A DNA stretch of 64,000 bases from Pseudarthrobacter equi (GTDB taxonomy: Bacteria > Actinomycetota > Actinomycetes > Actinomycetales > Micrococcaceae). This document shows positions 7,095 to 15,012 of this stretch, piece after piece (positions within the stretch are counted from its first letter, which is position 1; the number at the start of each line of letters is the position of its first letter). A program made the translations under genes and the position numbers. The notes below the pieces were generated by a model. The model searched no databases, was not told the DNA's origin, and worked only from the letters and a program-made list of their open reading frames with translations. The stretch lies in the NCBI RefSeq assembly GCF_900105535.1, contig NZ_LT629779.1, positions 4,030,001 through 4,094,000 on the forward strand. The letters run 5' to 3'.

Positions 7095-8711
7095 TCAGAT
7101 GACCGGGAGTGCTGCGGCGCTGTCCGGGTTTTCGGCGGCCGGGGCAGCCGCGGGATTGGCGTCGGTGCCGGTGCTGGCGCCGGTGACGTAGCGGCGGTGG
7201 ACCTTCGGGCCGAGGATTGCGTAGACGCCGGCGCTGGTGAGTCCGCCGGCCAGCCAGGAGAGGTCCCAGCCGCCCAGTGCCACGGCGATGGGGCCCTGCA
7301 TGGCGGGGACCAGGCCGTACATGAACAGCCAGGTGGCGAAGATGCCGGCCAGGAGCGAGGTGACGCCGGCCCAGTTGACGCCCGGGAAGCGGCGCGTGCC
7401 GATGCCGTCGAAGAGCCGCTCGGTTCCGCCCGGCCAGCGCTTCTCAAGCCAGAAGTAGTGCACCAGCATGACGCCGCCCCAGGCAGCCACCCAGGCCACC
7501 AAGCCGATCAGCCAGGCGTCCAGCACCTCGGCGAAGTTCTCCTGGAAGATGAAGAACACGACGGCGGCGAGGGAGAAGACGCCGACGAACAGGTTGAGCT
7601 TGCGGCGGCTGATGGAGATGTCCAGGGCCTGCGTGGCGACCGAGAAGGTGTAGATGTTCAGGATGTTGGTGGCGATGGGGCCGTGCAGCACCATCAGCAG
7701 GACCGGCAGCGCCATGACGCCGAAGTTCTGGACGATCAGCTTTCCGGGGTCAACTTCGCCGCTGTTCGTGGCAAGGCTGGCGCCAAGGATGCCCAGCCAG
7801 ACCACCGGGATGAACTGGCCCAGGACCGAGGCCAGGTAGACCTTCTTTTTGGGAACCGAGGTGCTGACGAAGCGGGAGTAGTCAGCGGCGTAGGTGAACC
7901 AGGTGATGCCCCAGCCGATGCCGATGGCGGTCATCACGGCGCTCATGGCTGCGATGCGTTCCGAGCCTTCGAGGATGTTGCCCGCGGGGCCGGCGTAGCC
8001 CCAGTCGATCTTCATGCCGAACCAGGCCACGGCGGACATGACCGCGAGGATGATGATGGTGGGCGGCACCGTCCACTTTTCGAAGGCGGCGATGGCTTTG
8101 TAGCCGAACCAGGCAATGGCAACCTGGGCAGCCATGATGGTGGTGGCCACGCCAATCTTCCAGGCGTAGTTGTGGGCTTCGGGGTCCACCCAGCCGAGCG
8201 TTCCGAAGAGTGCCATTACCAGGTCAAGGATGATCCAGGTGTTGACTGCGCACCATCCGATTACCAGCAGCGCCTGGATGGCGGCGGGGAGGTAGTTTCC
8301 GCGCCGGCCGAAGGCTGCGCGGGCCAGGACCATGCCGGTGGCTCCGGTTTTCTGGCCCAGAAGTACGAAGCAGCCGAAGAGCAGCATGCCGATCAGGTTG
8401 CCGAGGACAAGGACGGTGACGGTGTCCGCGAAGCCGAGTCCCAGGTGGATCCCGAGCGCCCCGAGGACCCAGTTGATGGGTGCCAGGTTGGCGCCGGCCC
8501 AGATCCAGAACTGGCCGGACACCTTGCGGGTGCGGGCGGATTCCGGGATGGGCTGGAGCCAGGCTTCGTGGTCGGTGGTGGAGTGGTCAGTGGCGGAGTG
8601 GTCGGTGGTGGAGTGGTCAGTGGTGGAGTGGTCGGTGGTGGAGTGGTCTGTGTGGCCGTTTGCGTCAGAACCAGCGCGCCTTTGCGCTGAAGAAGAAAGC
8701 TTTTCTTGCAT
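7095..8711 (-). CDS. NCS1 family nucleobase/hydantoin permease
   Basis: This 538-residue protein has about twelve membrane helices and typical purine-cytosine permease features: a motif in the first helices (FWIWAGANLAPINWVLGALG), GNLIGMLLFG, GRRGNYLPAAIQALLVIGW and YAADYSRFV, the latter common to NCS1 transporters. The cytoplasmic N-terminus carries an unusual repeat of T-T-D-H-S units. ATG at 8711 follows GGAGG. It probably imports the substrate of the downstream deacetylase-fold hydrolase. The two genes form an operon facing a divergent PucR gene. Cytosine, allantoin and hydantoin are all possible substrates. Confidence 0.88.
   Translation of the reverse strand: MQEKLSSSAQRRAGSDANGHTDHSTTDHSTTDHSTTDHSATDHSTTDHEAWLQPIPESARTRKVSGQFWIWAGANLAPINWVLGALGIHLGLGFADTVTVLVLGNLIGMLLFGCFVLLGQKTGATGMVLARAAFGRRGNYLPAAIQALLVIGWCAVNTWIILDLVMALFGTLGWVDPEAHNYAWKIGVATTIMAAQVAIAWFGYKAIAAFEKWTVPPTIIILAVMSAVAWFGMKIDWGYAGPAGNILEGSERIAAMSAVMTAIGIGWGITWFTYAADYSRFVSTSVPKKKVYLASVLGQFIPVVWLGILGASLATNSGEVDPGKLIVQNFGVMALPVLLMVLHGPIATNILNIYTFSVATQALDISISRRKLNLFVGVFSLAAVVFFIFQENFAEVLDAWLIGLVAWVAAWGGVMLVHYFWLEKRWPGGTERLFDGIGTRRFPGVNWAGVTSLLAGIFATWLFMYGLVPAMQGPIAVALGGWDLSWLAGGLTSAGVYAILGPKVHRRYVTGASTGTDANPAAAPAAENPDSAAALPVI
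8566..8655. repeat. 15-bp tandem repeat encoding T-T-D-H-S units
   Basis: There are about six units of the form GAGTGGTCRGTGGTG, with G/A alternating at the ninth base, inside the permease gene. On the coding strand each unit gives (T/A)-T-D-H-S. The copies are nearly identical, which suggests recent slippage and possible length variation among strains. Confidence 0.85.
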
Positions 8712-8780
8712 GGGGGCCTCCGTGAGGTGGATTTCGTACTCACAAGGCTATGTGGCCCCAATCACAGTAAACAAGATACG

Positions 8781-10568
8781 ATGTGTCGAACAGATTCCAC
8801 TTCTACGTTACGGACTGTCGTGTCAGTGTCTCTTGGTGAAATACTCGCCCACCCAGCCCTCAGCGCAGCCGATCCGGTGGTCCATCCGCTGGGCACGGAC
8901 ACCTCCGCACAGCCGGTTCGCTGGGTGCACTCAAGCGAAGTCTTGGACATCGCGCCGCTGCTGCGCGGCGGTGAGCTGCTGCTGTGCGGCGGCATCACCC
9001 TGGCAACGGCCACTCCCGCCAGGCGCGGGGACTACGTCCGGGAACTGGCACAACGCGGCATTGCGGCCCTCGCCATCGAGACCGGCGGAGTGCTTCCCGA
9101 GGTTCCCGCCGACATGCTGGAAACGGCGGCCGAATACGGGCTACCGGTGGTGGAGCTGCGCAAGGTGGTGCCGTTCGTGGGCGTTATGCAGGCCATCAAC
9201 TCCATCCTGGTCAGCGAGTCGGCGGGGCACCTGCACCAGGCGGACGCCGCCACCCGGGCCATGGCCGCCGAGCTGGCCCACGGCGCGTCTCTGGACAAGA
9301 TCCTTGGCGTCCTGGCCGGCATCACTGCGTCCGCGGTCCGCCTGGTTTCTCCGTGGGGCGTTGACCTGGGCAGCGCACTGCCGGAAGGTTTGGACGCAGC
9401 GGAACGCGAGGCTTCGCACGACGCCGGCACGGACAGCGGAGGGACGGCCGACGGCGGTGCAGGGGGCGGCAGGGAAGGCCACGGCGGCGGTGCGATGCAC
9501 GACGGCGGCGCGGACAGCGGCGCGGCAGGCGACGCCGTCGGGACTCACCACGGCACGAACCCGGCCGGGGCAGGCGAGGTCACCGGGACGCCGGACCGTC
9601 CCGACGTGCCCGCAGCTCCCGAGCCGCCCGCCGGGACTGTCATGAGCGTGGACATCCCGGTGCGCGGTGTCCTGATGGGCAGGCTGGAGGTGCTGGTGCC
9701 GCACGGCGGGGACACTGCGCTGGCGCAGGTGGCCGGGGAACGCGCCGTCGACATCCTTGGCCTGGCGCTGCTGCAGCACACCCCGCCCGGCCTGCACGCC
9801 CAGGCTGGCGCCGAGCTCATGCGCGCCGTCCTCACATCCGCCCCCGAATGGCGCCTGGAACAGCTGGCCCCGGGGGCAGGGTTCCCGCTTGATTCGCCGC
9901 TGGTGGTGGCAGCCGTCCACGCAGCGTCCCCGCAGGAAATGCGCGGAGCCATCGAGGCGTTCCTGGGCGCCGGCCGGATCCCCAGCGCCGCCTACCTGGA
10001 CGATGCGGAACTCGTGGTGATGGCCGGGCTCCCCTGCGCCGACACAGCCCGGGTGCGCCGTGAGCTGCTTGCTTCGCTGCAGGGCTTGGAAGGCAACCAC
10101 GACGCGGTGATCTCCGTCGGCCCGATGGTTGACGGGGTGGCCGATGCCGCTTGGTCCCTGGCCGAGGCACGCCGCGCCCTGGATGTGCGCCAGGTGCGGC
10201 GCCGCAACGCCTCACCGCGCAGGCGGCCGCCGGCCCACGGCCTGGTGGTGCTCGACGCCGACGACGCAGCCGTGGAGAGCCTGGCGCTGACGGGGCTGCC
10301 GGCATCAGCCCGGGAAGCCTTCGTCAACCACCACCTGCGTGCCGTCCTGCAGCATGATGCGCAACGGCAGTCCCAGCTGATGGAGACGCTGCAGGTCTGG
10401 CTCGATTCGGGCTGCAACACGGCCCAGTCGGCCCGCGAACTGCACCTCGAGCGGCAGTCGATGCACCACCGGCTGCAGCGCATCTTCGATCTTTGCGGCG
10501 GCGATCCCCGCGGCACCGGCAGGCTGGCGGCGCTGCACCTGGCGGTACGGATGGCCGGCCTGCCCTGA
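8781..10568 (+). CDS. PucR family transcriptional regulator
   Basis: This protein is about 595 residues long. The N-terminal PucR domain (LGEILAHPALSAADPVV, VLDIAPLLRGGELLLCGG, YVRELAQRGIAALAIE) is followed by a low-complexity Gly/Asp/His linker (9420-9630). A second sensor region follows, then the C-terminal PucR-type helix-turn-helix CNTAQSARELHLERQSMHHRL. Members control purine or amino-acid catabolism. The start is uncertain: ATG 8781, or GTG at 8820 or 8826, which begin nearer the homology. None has a strong ribosome site. Divergent orientation suggests control of the NCS1 permease operon. Confidence 0.85.
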   Translation: MCRTDSTSTLRTVVSVSLGEILAHPALSAADPVVHPLGTDTSAQPVRWVHSSEVLDIAPLLRGGELLLCGGITLATATPARRGDYVRELAQRGIAALAIETGGVLPEVPADMLETAAEYGLPVVELRKVVPFVGVMQAINSILVSESAGHLHQADAATRAMAAELAHGASLDKILGVLAGITASAVRLVSPWGVDLGSALPEGLDAAEREASHDAGTDSGGTADGGAGGGREGHGGGAMHDGGADSGAAGDAVGTHHGTNPAGAGEVTGTPDRPDVPAAPEPPAGTVMSVDIPVRGVLMGRLEVLVPHGGDTALAQVAGERAVDILGLALLQHTPPGLHAQAGAELMRAVLTSAPEWRLEQLAPGAGFPLDSPLVVAAVHAASPQEMRGAIEAFLGAGRIPSAAYLDDAELVVMAGLPCADTARVRRELLASLQGLEGNHDAVISVGPMVDGVADAAWSLAEARRALDVRQVRRRNASPRRRPPAHGLVVLDADDAAVESLALTGLPASAREAFVNHHLRAVLQHDAQRQSQLMETLQVWLDSGCNTAQSARELHLERQSMHHRLQRIFDLCGGDPRGTGRLAALHLAVRMAGLP

Positions 10569-10585
10569 CCCACCGGCTGGCCCGC

Positions 10586-11461
10586 TTACGAGTTCTGGCT
10601 GGCGCGCCCGCCAAGCCGGGTGGTGACCTGGGCGGCCGCGGCCATGCAGGCTTCGCCGAGGTCTTCCAGCCGTTCGCGTGACACGCGGAACCTTGGGGCT
10701 GGTATGAGCACGACGGCGGTGACGTCGCCGCGGTGGTCGTAGGCAGGCGCGGCGACCCCCACTTCGTCCATGGAGGACTCGCCGTAGTTCCCGGCCCAGC
10801 CACGCCCCGCAACTTCCTTGAGCCGGGCTTCGTAAGCCGCCAGTCCGGCGTCGTCCATTCCCGGGAAGGTGACGGCGCCGCTGCGCAGGAGTTCGCGGAC
10901 CCGCTCGGCGGGCTGGTGGGCGAGGAAGACCTGGACCGAGGCGCTCATGGCGTCCCGGTAGCGCGCGCCCAGGGGCGTGGTGTGTTTGATCTGGTGGGGG
11001 CTGGCGATCTGTTCCACGCAGATTGCCTCGTCGCCGTTCCAGAGCATGAGGGCGCTGGTCTCCCCCGTCTGCTCGGTGAGCCGCCGCAGCACCGGGTACG
11101 CCACGCGGCGCTCGTCCATTTCCGCCAGCAACGGCCCGGCCACGGCGATCAATCCCAGGCCCAGGCGGAACCGGCGGGTTTCGGGGTCCCGTTCCACCAG
11201 GCCTTCCTGCTCCAGGGTGGCCAGAATCCGGGAAACGGAACTCTTGTGCATGCCCACGCGGCCCGCGATTTCGGTGACTCCCAGCAGGGGTTCCTCGGCG
11301 CTGAAGGTGCGCAGCACGGCGATGGCGTTGACGACGACGGAGGCACCTTTGGCGTCCGCACCGCCATTGGTGCCGGTGCCGGCGCTGCCGTTGTCACCTG
11401 CGGCGTCGTTGTCTGCTGCGTCTTTTTGGCTGGTCTTTGCAGGAGTCATGGTGGACACCAT
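10586..11461 (-). CDS. IclR family transcriptional regulator
   Basis: This 291-residue protein has a low-complexity N-terminus, then a winged helix (VNAIAVLRTFSAEEPLLGVTEIAGRVGMHKSSVSRILATLEQEGLVERD) and an IclR effector domain ending with VGVAAPAYDHRGDVTAVVLIPAP. ATG 11461 has AGGGA four bases upstream, and a second ATG at 11449 is possible. It follows the creatinase gene on the same strand with a 61 bp gap and probably regulates the transporter-creatinase operon. Related paired sites at 14315-14344 and 14460-14489 are candidate targets. Confidence 0.9.
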   Translation of the reverse strand: MVSTMTPAKTSQKDAADNDAAGDNGSAGTGTNGGADAKGASVVVNAIAVLRTFSAEEPLLGVTEIAGRVGMHKSSVSRILATLEQEGLVERDPETRRFRLGLGLIAVAGPLLAEMDERRVAYPVLRRLTEQTGETSALMLWNGDEAICVEQIASPHQIKHTTPLGARYRDAMSASVQVFLAHQPAERVRELLRSGAVTFPGMDDAGLAAYEARLKEVAGRGWAGNYGESSMDEVGVAAPAYDHRGDVTAVVLIPAPRFRVSRERLEDLGEACMAAAAQVTTRLGGRASQNS

Positions 11462-11522
11462 CTTTCCCTAAACGGCGGAAGCGGCGCCACGTGTGCGTGA
11501 CGCCGCTTCCAGTGCTGGACGG

Positions 11523-12779
11523 TTAGGCCTCGATGATGTTCTTCTCCGGGCCGAACGGGAACTTGGTGATGTTCTCCACCGAGTTGTCCTCGCCGATGAC
11601 CAGGATGTCGTGCTCGCGGTAGCCGCCGGCGCCCGGCTGGCCGTCGGCCACGGTGATCATGGGCTCCATGGAGACCACCATGCCGGGCTCCAGGACGGTA
11701 TCGATGTCCTCGCGCAGTTCCAGCCCGGCTTCGCGGCCGTAGTAGTGGCTGAGGACGCCGAAGGAGTGGCCGTAGCCGAAGGTGCGGTTGGCCAGCAGCC
11801 CGTGGCTGATGTAGATCTCGTTCAGTTCCGCGGCGATGTCCTTGCAGACGGCACCGGGCTTGATGAGTTCCAGGCCGCGCTTGTGCACCTCCACGTTGAT
11901 GTTCCACAGTTCCAGGGAACGCTCATCCGGCTGGCCCAGGAAGAGGGTGCGCTCCAGGGCGGTGTAGTAGCCGGAGGTCATGGGGAAGCAGTTGAGCGAG
12001 AGGATGTCGCCCTGCTGCAGCTTGCGGGTGGTGGCCCAGTTGTGGGCACCGTCGGTGTTGATGCCGGACTGGAACCACACCCAGGTGTCACGGACTTCCC
12101 GGTCCGGGAAGGTCTTGGCGATCTCGTGCACCATGGCCTCGGTGCCGATCAGGGCAACCTCGTACTCGGAGATGCCTTCGCGGATGGCGTTGCGGATGGC
12201 CTCGCCGCCCAGGTCGCCGATGCGGGCACCGTGCTTGATGACCTCGATCTCCTCGGCGGACTTGAACATGCGCTGGCGCATGGCGTCCTGCGAGACGTCC
12301 AGGAGCTGTGCGCCCGGGAACGCGGCGGCGATCTTCTCGCGGGTCAGACCGGGGAGGAAGTCATCCTCGACGCCGAGGCGGGTTGCCTTGACGCCGCGCT
12401 GGCGCAGTGCTTCCTGCAGGCCGAAGTAGAAGTTGTCCCGGCGCCAGTCGGTGTAGACGATGTTCTCGCCGTAGGAGGTGCGCCACGGCATTCCGGCGTC
12501 GATGTTCGCGGTGATGGTGACCGAGTCGTCGGCGGTGACCACCAGGGCGTAGTTGCGGCCGAACGTGGTGAACAGGAAATCGGAGTAGTACTTAATGCCG
12601 TGGTAGCTGGTCAGGATGACGGCATCCAGGCTCTTGGCGGCCATGATCTGGCGGAGGCCGCCCAGGCGGCGCTCGAACTCGGCGTCGGAGAAGGTGAGCT
12701 TGCCCTTGGTGCCGTTGTGGAGGACCTTGAGGCGCTCGAGGTCGGCGATGGACGAGGCGATATCGGCGGTGATAGTCAC
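11523..12779 (-). CDS. Creatinase (creatine amidinohydrolase)
   Basis: This 418-residue enzyme hydrolyses creatine to sarcosine and urea and has the pita-bread fold of the M24 family without metal. Similarity to known creatinases is very strong: TSYHxIxYYSDFL, NIVYTDWRRDNF, TWVWFQSGINTDGAHN (containing the catalytic His), KGDILSLNCFPM-like, ALERTLFLG, TFGYGHSFGVLSHYYGREAGLELREDIDTVLEPGMVVSMEPM and ITKFPFGPEKNII. GTG 12779 follows AAAGG at good spacing. It lies between an MHS transporter and an IclR gene. No sarcosine oxidase or urease is in the window. Confidence 0.93.
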   Translation of the reverse strand: MTITADIASSIADLERLKVLHNGTKGKLTFSDAEFERRLGGLRQIMAAKSLDAVILTSYHGIKYYSDFLFTTFGRNYALVVTADDSVTITANIDAGMPWRTSYGENIVYTDWRRDNFYFGLQEALRQRGVKATRLGVEDDFLPGLTREKIAAAFPGAQLLDVSQDAMRQRMFKSAEEIEVIKHGARIGDLGGEAIRNAIREGISEYEVALIGTEAMVHEIAKTFPDREVRDTWVWFQSGINTDGAHNWATTRKLQQGDILSLNCFPMTSGYYTALERTLFLGQPDERSLELWNINVEVHKRGLELIKPGAVCKDIAAELNEIYISHGLLANRTFGYGHSFGVLSHYYGREAGLELREDIDTVLEPGMVVSMEPMITVADGQPGAGGYREHDILVIGEDNSVENITKFPFGPEKNIIEA

Positions 12780-12921
12780 TGTGGTGCCTTTCGTTGATGC
12801 TTCTGGATTGTCCAGTGCAGTTGATGTGGTGTGGATCGGAAGGGTGGTCAGGGGGCCTTGCGGCGGGCCGGGCGTGCCGGCGGGTCTGGCACATGCCGGT
12901 GGGTCCGGCAATACCCGGGGG

Positions 12922-14292
12922 TCAGAGGTGCTTCAGGGGCTTTCGCGACGTCTCAGTGGCGAACAGGACTGCCGCCAGGGACACGGCCGAAGCTGCAACC
13001 AGGTACCAGCCTGGGGCGATCTTGCTCTGGGTCATGGCGATCAGCAGGGTGGCCATGAACGGCGCGGTGCCACCGAAGAGGGCGTTGGAGAGGTTGAAGC
13101 TGACGGCAAACCCGCTGTAGCGGACCTTGGTGGGGAACAGCTCGGCCAGGAAGCTGGGGAGTGTTCCGTCGTTCAGGGTGAGCATGCCGCCCAGGAGGAT
13201 CTGGACCAGGACGATGACCAGGAAATCTCCGGTTTCCAGCAGCATGAACGCCGGAACGGTAAGGACCATGAAAAGGATGGATGCCGTGATGAGCATCCGT
13301 TTGCGGCCAAAGACGTCCGAGGCCATGCCGGTAAGGAAGATGAATCCGATGTAGCTGGCCAGGGCAATGGTGGTGGCCAGGAAGGACTCGGTGGGGCCGA
13401 AGCCCAGTTCCTCGGAGAGGTAGGTGGGCATGTAGCTGAGGATGACGTAGAAGCCCACGGCGTTGAGCAGTACCGCGCCGCAGGCGATGACGAGCTGCTT
13501 CCGGTAGGTCTTGAACATGGCCAGCGCGGGGGCCTTCTCTTCGGTGCCTTCCTTCGCGGCCAGTTCCCGGAAGGCCGGGGTGTCCTCGAGTTTGGTGCGG
13601 ATGTAGCGTCCGATGAGCCCCATGGGGGCAGCCAGCAGGAACGGCAGCCGCCAGCCCCACTCGTGCAACTGCTCTGTGGTGAGCACCGAGCTCAGGAGAG
13701 CCGCTATGAGGGAGCCCAGGAGCAGGCCGGCCGCGGTGCTGGCCGGAACCACGGCAGCGTAGAGGCCGCGCCGGTTCGCCGGGGCGTACTCCACCAGAAA
13801 GGCCGAGGCGCCCGCATACTCGCCGGCGGCTGAGAAGCCCTGGACGATGCGGATGAGGAGGAGCAGGACCGGAGCCATCAGCCCGATGGATGCGTAGCCG
13901 GGAATCAGCGCGATGCAGAACGTCGAGACGGACATGATGACGATGGACAGGGACAGGGCCTTCCGCCTGCCGAGTTTGTCGCCGATGTGGCCCCAGAAGA
14001 AACCGCCCAGCGGCCGGACGAAGAACGAGACCGCGAAGACGCCGAAAGTGGCCAGCAGCGCCGTCTGCCGGTCCGCTTCCGGGAAGAAAACCGATGAGAT
14101 GACAGCGGCGAGGTAGCCGTAGACGGCGTAATCGAACCATTCAACGAAGTTGCCGATGAAGCTCGCGGTGACCACCCGGCGTCGTACGTCCTTGCTGGGC
14201 GTTAGGGGGCTAACGCCGCCGCCTGCCAGTGCGGAACCATCGGCATCTTTGGCGATGACTCCCGCCTGGGGCGGTGTTGTTTCGTGACTCAT
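12922..14292 (-). CDS. MFS transporter, metabolite:H+ symporter (MHS) type
   Basis: This is a 456-residue, twelve-helix transporter. The MHS signature is clear: SFIGNFVEWFDYAVYGYLAAVISSVFFPE, then PLGGFFWGHIGDKLGRRKAL (the MFS motif A between helices 2 and 3), SAAGEYAGASAFLVEYAPANRRG, and a second motif GMASDVFGRKRML. Relatives carry proline, betaine, citrate or shikimate. Because it is first in an operon with creatinase (142 bp gap), creatine is the likely cargo, which is an inference. The leader carries two related 30 bp elements that may be IclR sites. Confidence 0.9.
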   Translation of the reverse strand: MSHETTPPQAGVIAKDADGSALAGGGVSPLTPSKDVRRRVVTASFIGNFVEWFDYAVYGYLAAVISSVFFPEADRQTALLATFGVFAVSFFVRPLGGFFWGHIGDKLGRRKALSLSIVIMSVSTFCIALIPGYASIGLMAPVLLLLIRIVQGFSAAGEYAGASAFLVEYAPANRRGLYAAVVPASTAAGLLLGSLIAALLSSVLTTEQLHEWGWRLPFLLAAPMGLIGRYIRTKLEDTPAFRELAAKEGTEEKAPALAMFKTYRKQLVIACGAVLLNAVGFYVILSYMPTYLSEELGFGPTESFLATTIALASYIGFIFLTGMASDVFGRKRMLITASILFMVLTVPAFMLLETGDFLVIVLVQILLGGMLTLNDGTLPSFLAELFPTKVRYSGFAVSFNLSNALFGGTAPFMATLLIAMTQSKIAPGWYLVAASAVSLAAVLFATETSRKPLKHL

Positions 14293-14314
14293 AGAACCAC
14301 CAATGAAAGTTGGA

Positions 14315-14489
14315 GTTGCACTGATTGCAACGTCGTTGTTTCAAGATAGGTGGTGACTGCGAACACAGTCAAGAGATTCGCAGACTATTTCCGTGGAGAC
14401 TTGACAGGCGATACGGGCATTCATCGCCTGGAGGCAGCAATTCCGCGACATATGACAACGTTGCACTCAAAGCAACATTGTTGAAACGA
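14315..14489. promoter_or_regulatory. Two related 30 bp elements upstream of the creatine operon
   Basis: Site A (14315-14344) and site B (14460-14489) both start GTTGCACT, share GCAAC then GTTG spaced three bases apart, and agree at 21 of 30 positions. The core CAAC-N3-GTTG is an inverted repeat. They lie 145 bp apart in the leader of the transporter-creatinase-IclR operon, suggesting regulator binding at two sites, perhaps with looping. Confidence 0.5.
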
Positions 14490-14554
14490 AACGGAAACCC
14501 GTTGCGGCTACGCGAACAGGCACACGGCCCGGCCCTGCCGTTGGGCAGCAAGAA

Positions 14555-14590
14555 ACAGGCGACGCCGGGAAAGTCCCGTCGTCGCCTGTT
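14555..14590. terminator. Hairpin at the end of a small gene
   Basis: ACAGGCGAC and GTCGCCTGT pair around an inner GGGA/TCCC stem. The layout resembles the dispersed GACGGCGG hairpins but with a different outer sequence. It lies downstream of the small gene at 14605-14835 and is likely its terminator. Confidence 0.5.
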
Positions 14591-14604
14591 GTGGTTCCTC
14601 TGTC

Positions 14605-14835
14605 CTAGGTGGAGCTGCCGCTCTGCTGGTCCCCATCGGTGCGGGGTTGATCCGGCGGAGGCTCATCCCCGTGCGGGTGATCCTTGTGGCGGGCTTCCTG
14701 GAGGTGGTGCTCCAGCTTCTCCTCCGCGTCGCGGCGGCGTTGGCCCACCGTGCGCATCTGCTGCGTGGTGGGTGCGGTGTGGGCATGCAGATGCGGGCCT
14801 GCATCATTGGGGCTGTCAACCCTGTTTTCCTGCAT
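14605..14835 (-). CDS. Small hydrophilic hypothetical protein
   Basis: This 76-residue, highly charged protein is rich in His, Asp, Pro and Gln: LHAHTAPTTQQMRTVGQRRRDAEEKLEHHLQEARHKDHPHGDEPPP. A central segment (about residues 28-50) could form a helix or short coiled coil, and both ends look disordered. ATG 14835 has no strong ribosome site. A hairpin follows the stop. I have no functional prediction. The amino-acid bias fits a real small actinobacterial protein, but it could be spurious. Confidence 0.45.
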   Translation of the reverse strand: MQENRVDSPNDAGPHLHAHTAPTTQQMRTVGQRRRDAEEKLEHHLQEARHKDHPHGDEPPPDQPRTDGDQQSGSST

Positions 14836-14910
14836 AGGATCATCGTCCCACCGGCGCGGGGGCCCGGAAAGGGCAGGCGGACGACGGCGGGGCAAGGCTT
14901 GCGGGCACAC

Positions 14911-14944
14911 GAACGGCCGCCAGGAATTTGCCTGGCGGCCGTTC
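14911..14944. terminator. Strong terminator of the CoA catabolic operon
   Basis: GAACGGCCGCCAGG (14911-14924), a six-base loop and CCTGGCGGCCGTTC (14931-14944) pair perfectly over 14 bp. It lies 69 bp past the aldehyde dehydrogenase stop on the minus strand. An orphan left arm of the dispersed hairpin family, GCGGACGACGGCGGGG, occurs just beyond it at 14877-14892. Confidence 0.75.
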
Positions 14945-15012
14945 GGTGCTGGGTTGCCCCTGGGGGCGGATCCCGGGCCAGCGCCTGGAACCCCGCCCCC
15001 TTCCGGGTCCTG

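Noticed and set aside
8566-8655. Short tandem repeats considered as a CRISPR-like array
   Set aside because: The units are 15 bp, contiguous without spacers and in frame within a permease gene.
14508-14843. Minus-strand frame of 111 residues overlapping the small gene at 14605-14835
   Set aside because: It spans a hairpin, has Arg/Thr-rich composition and no ribosome site. The other frame has a more protein-like composition.
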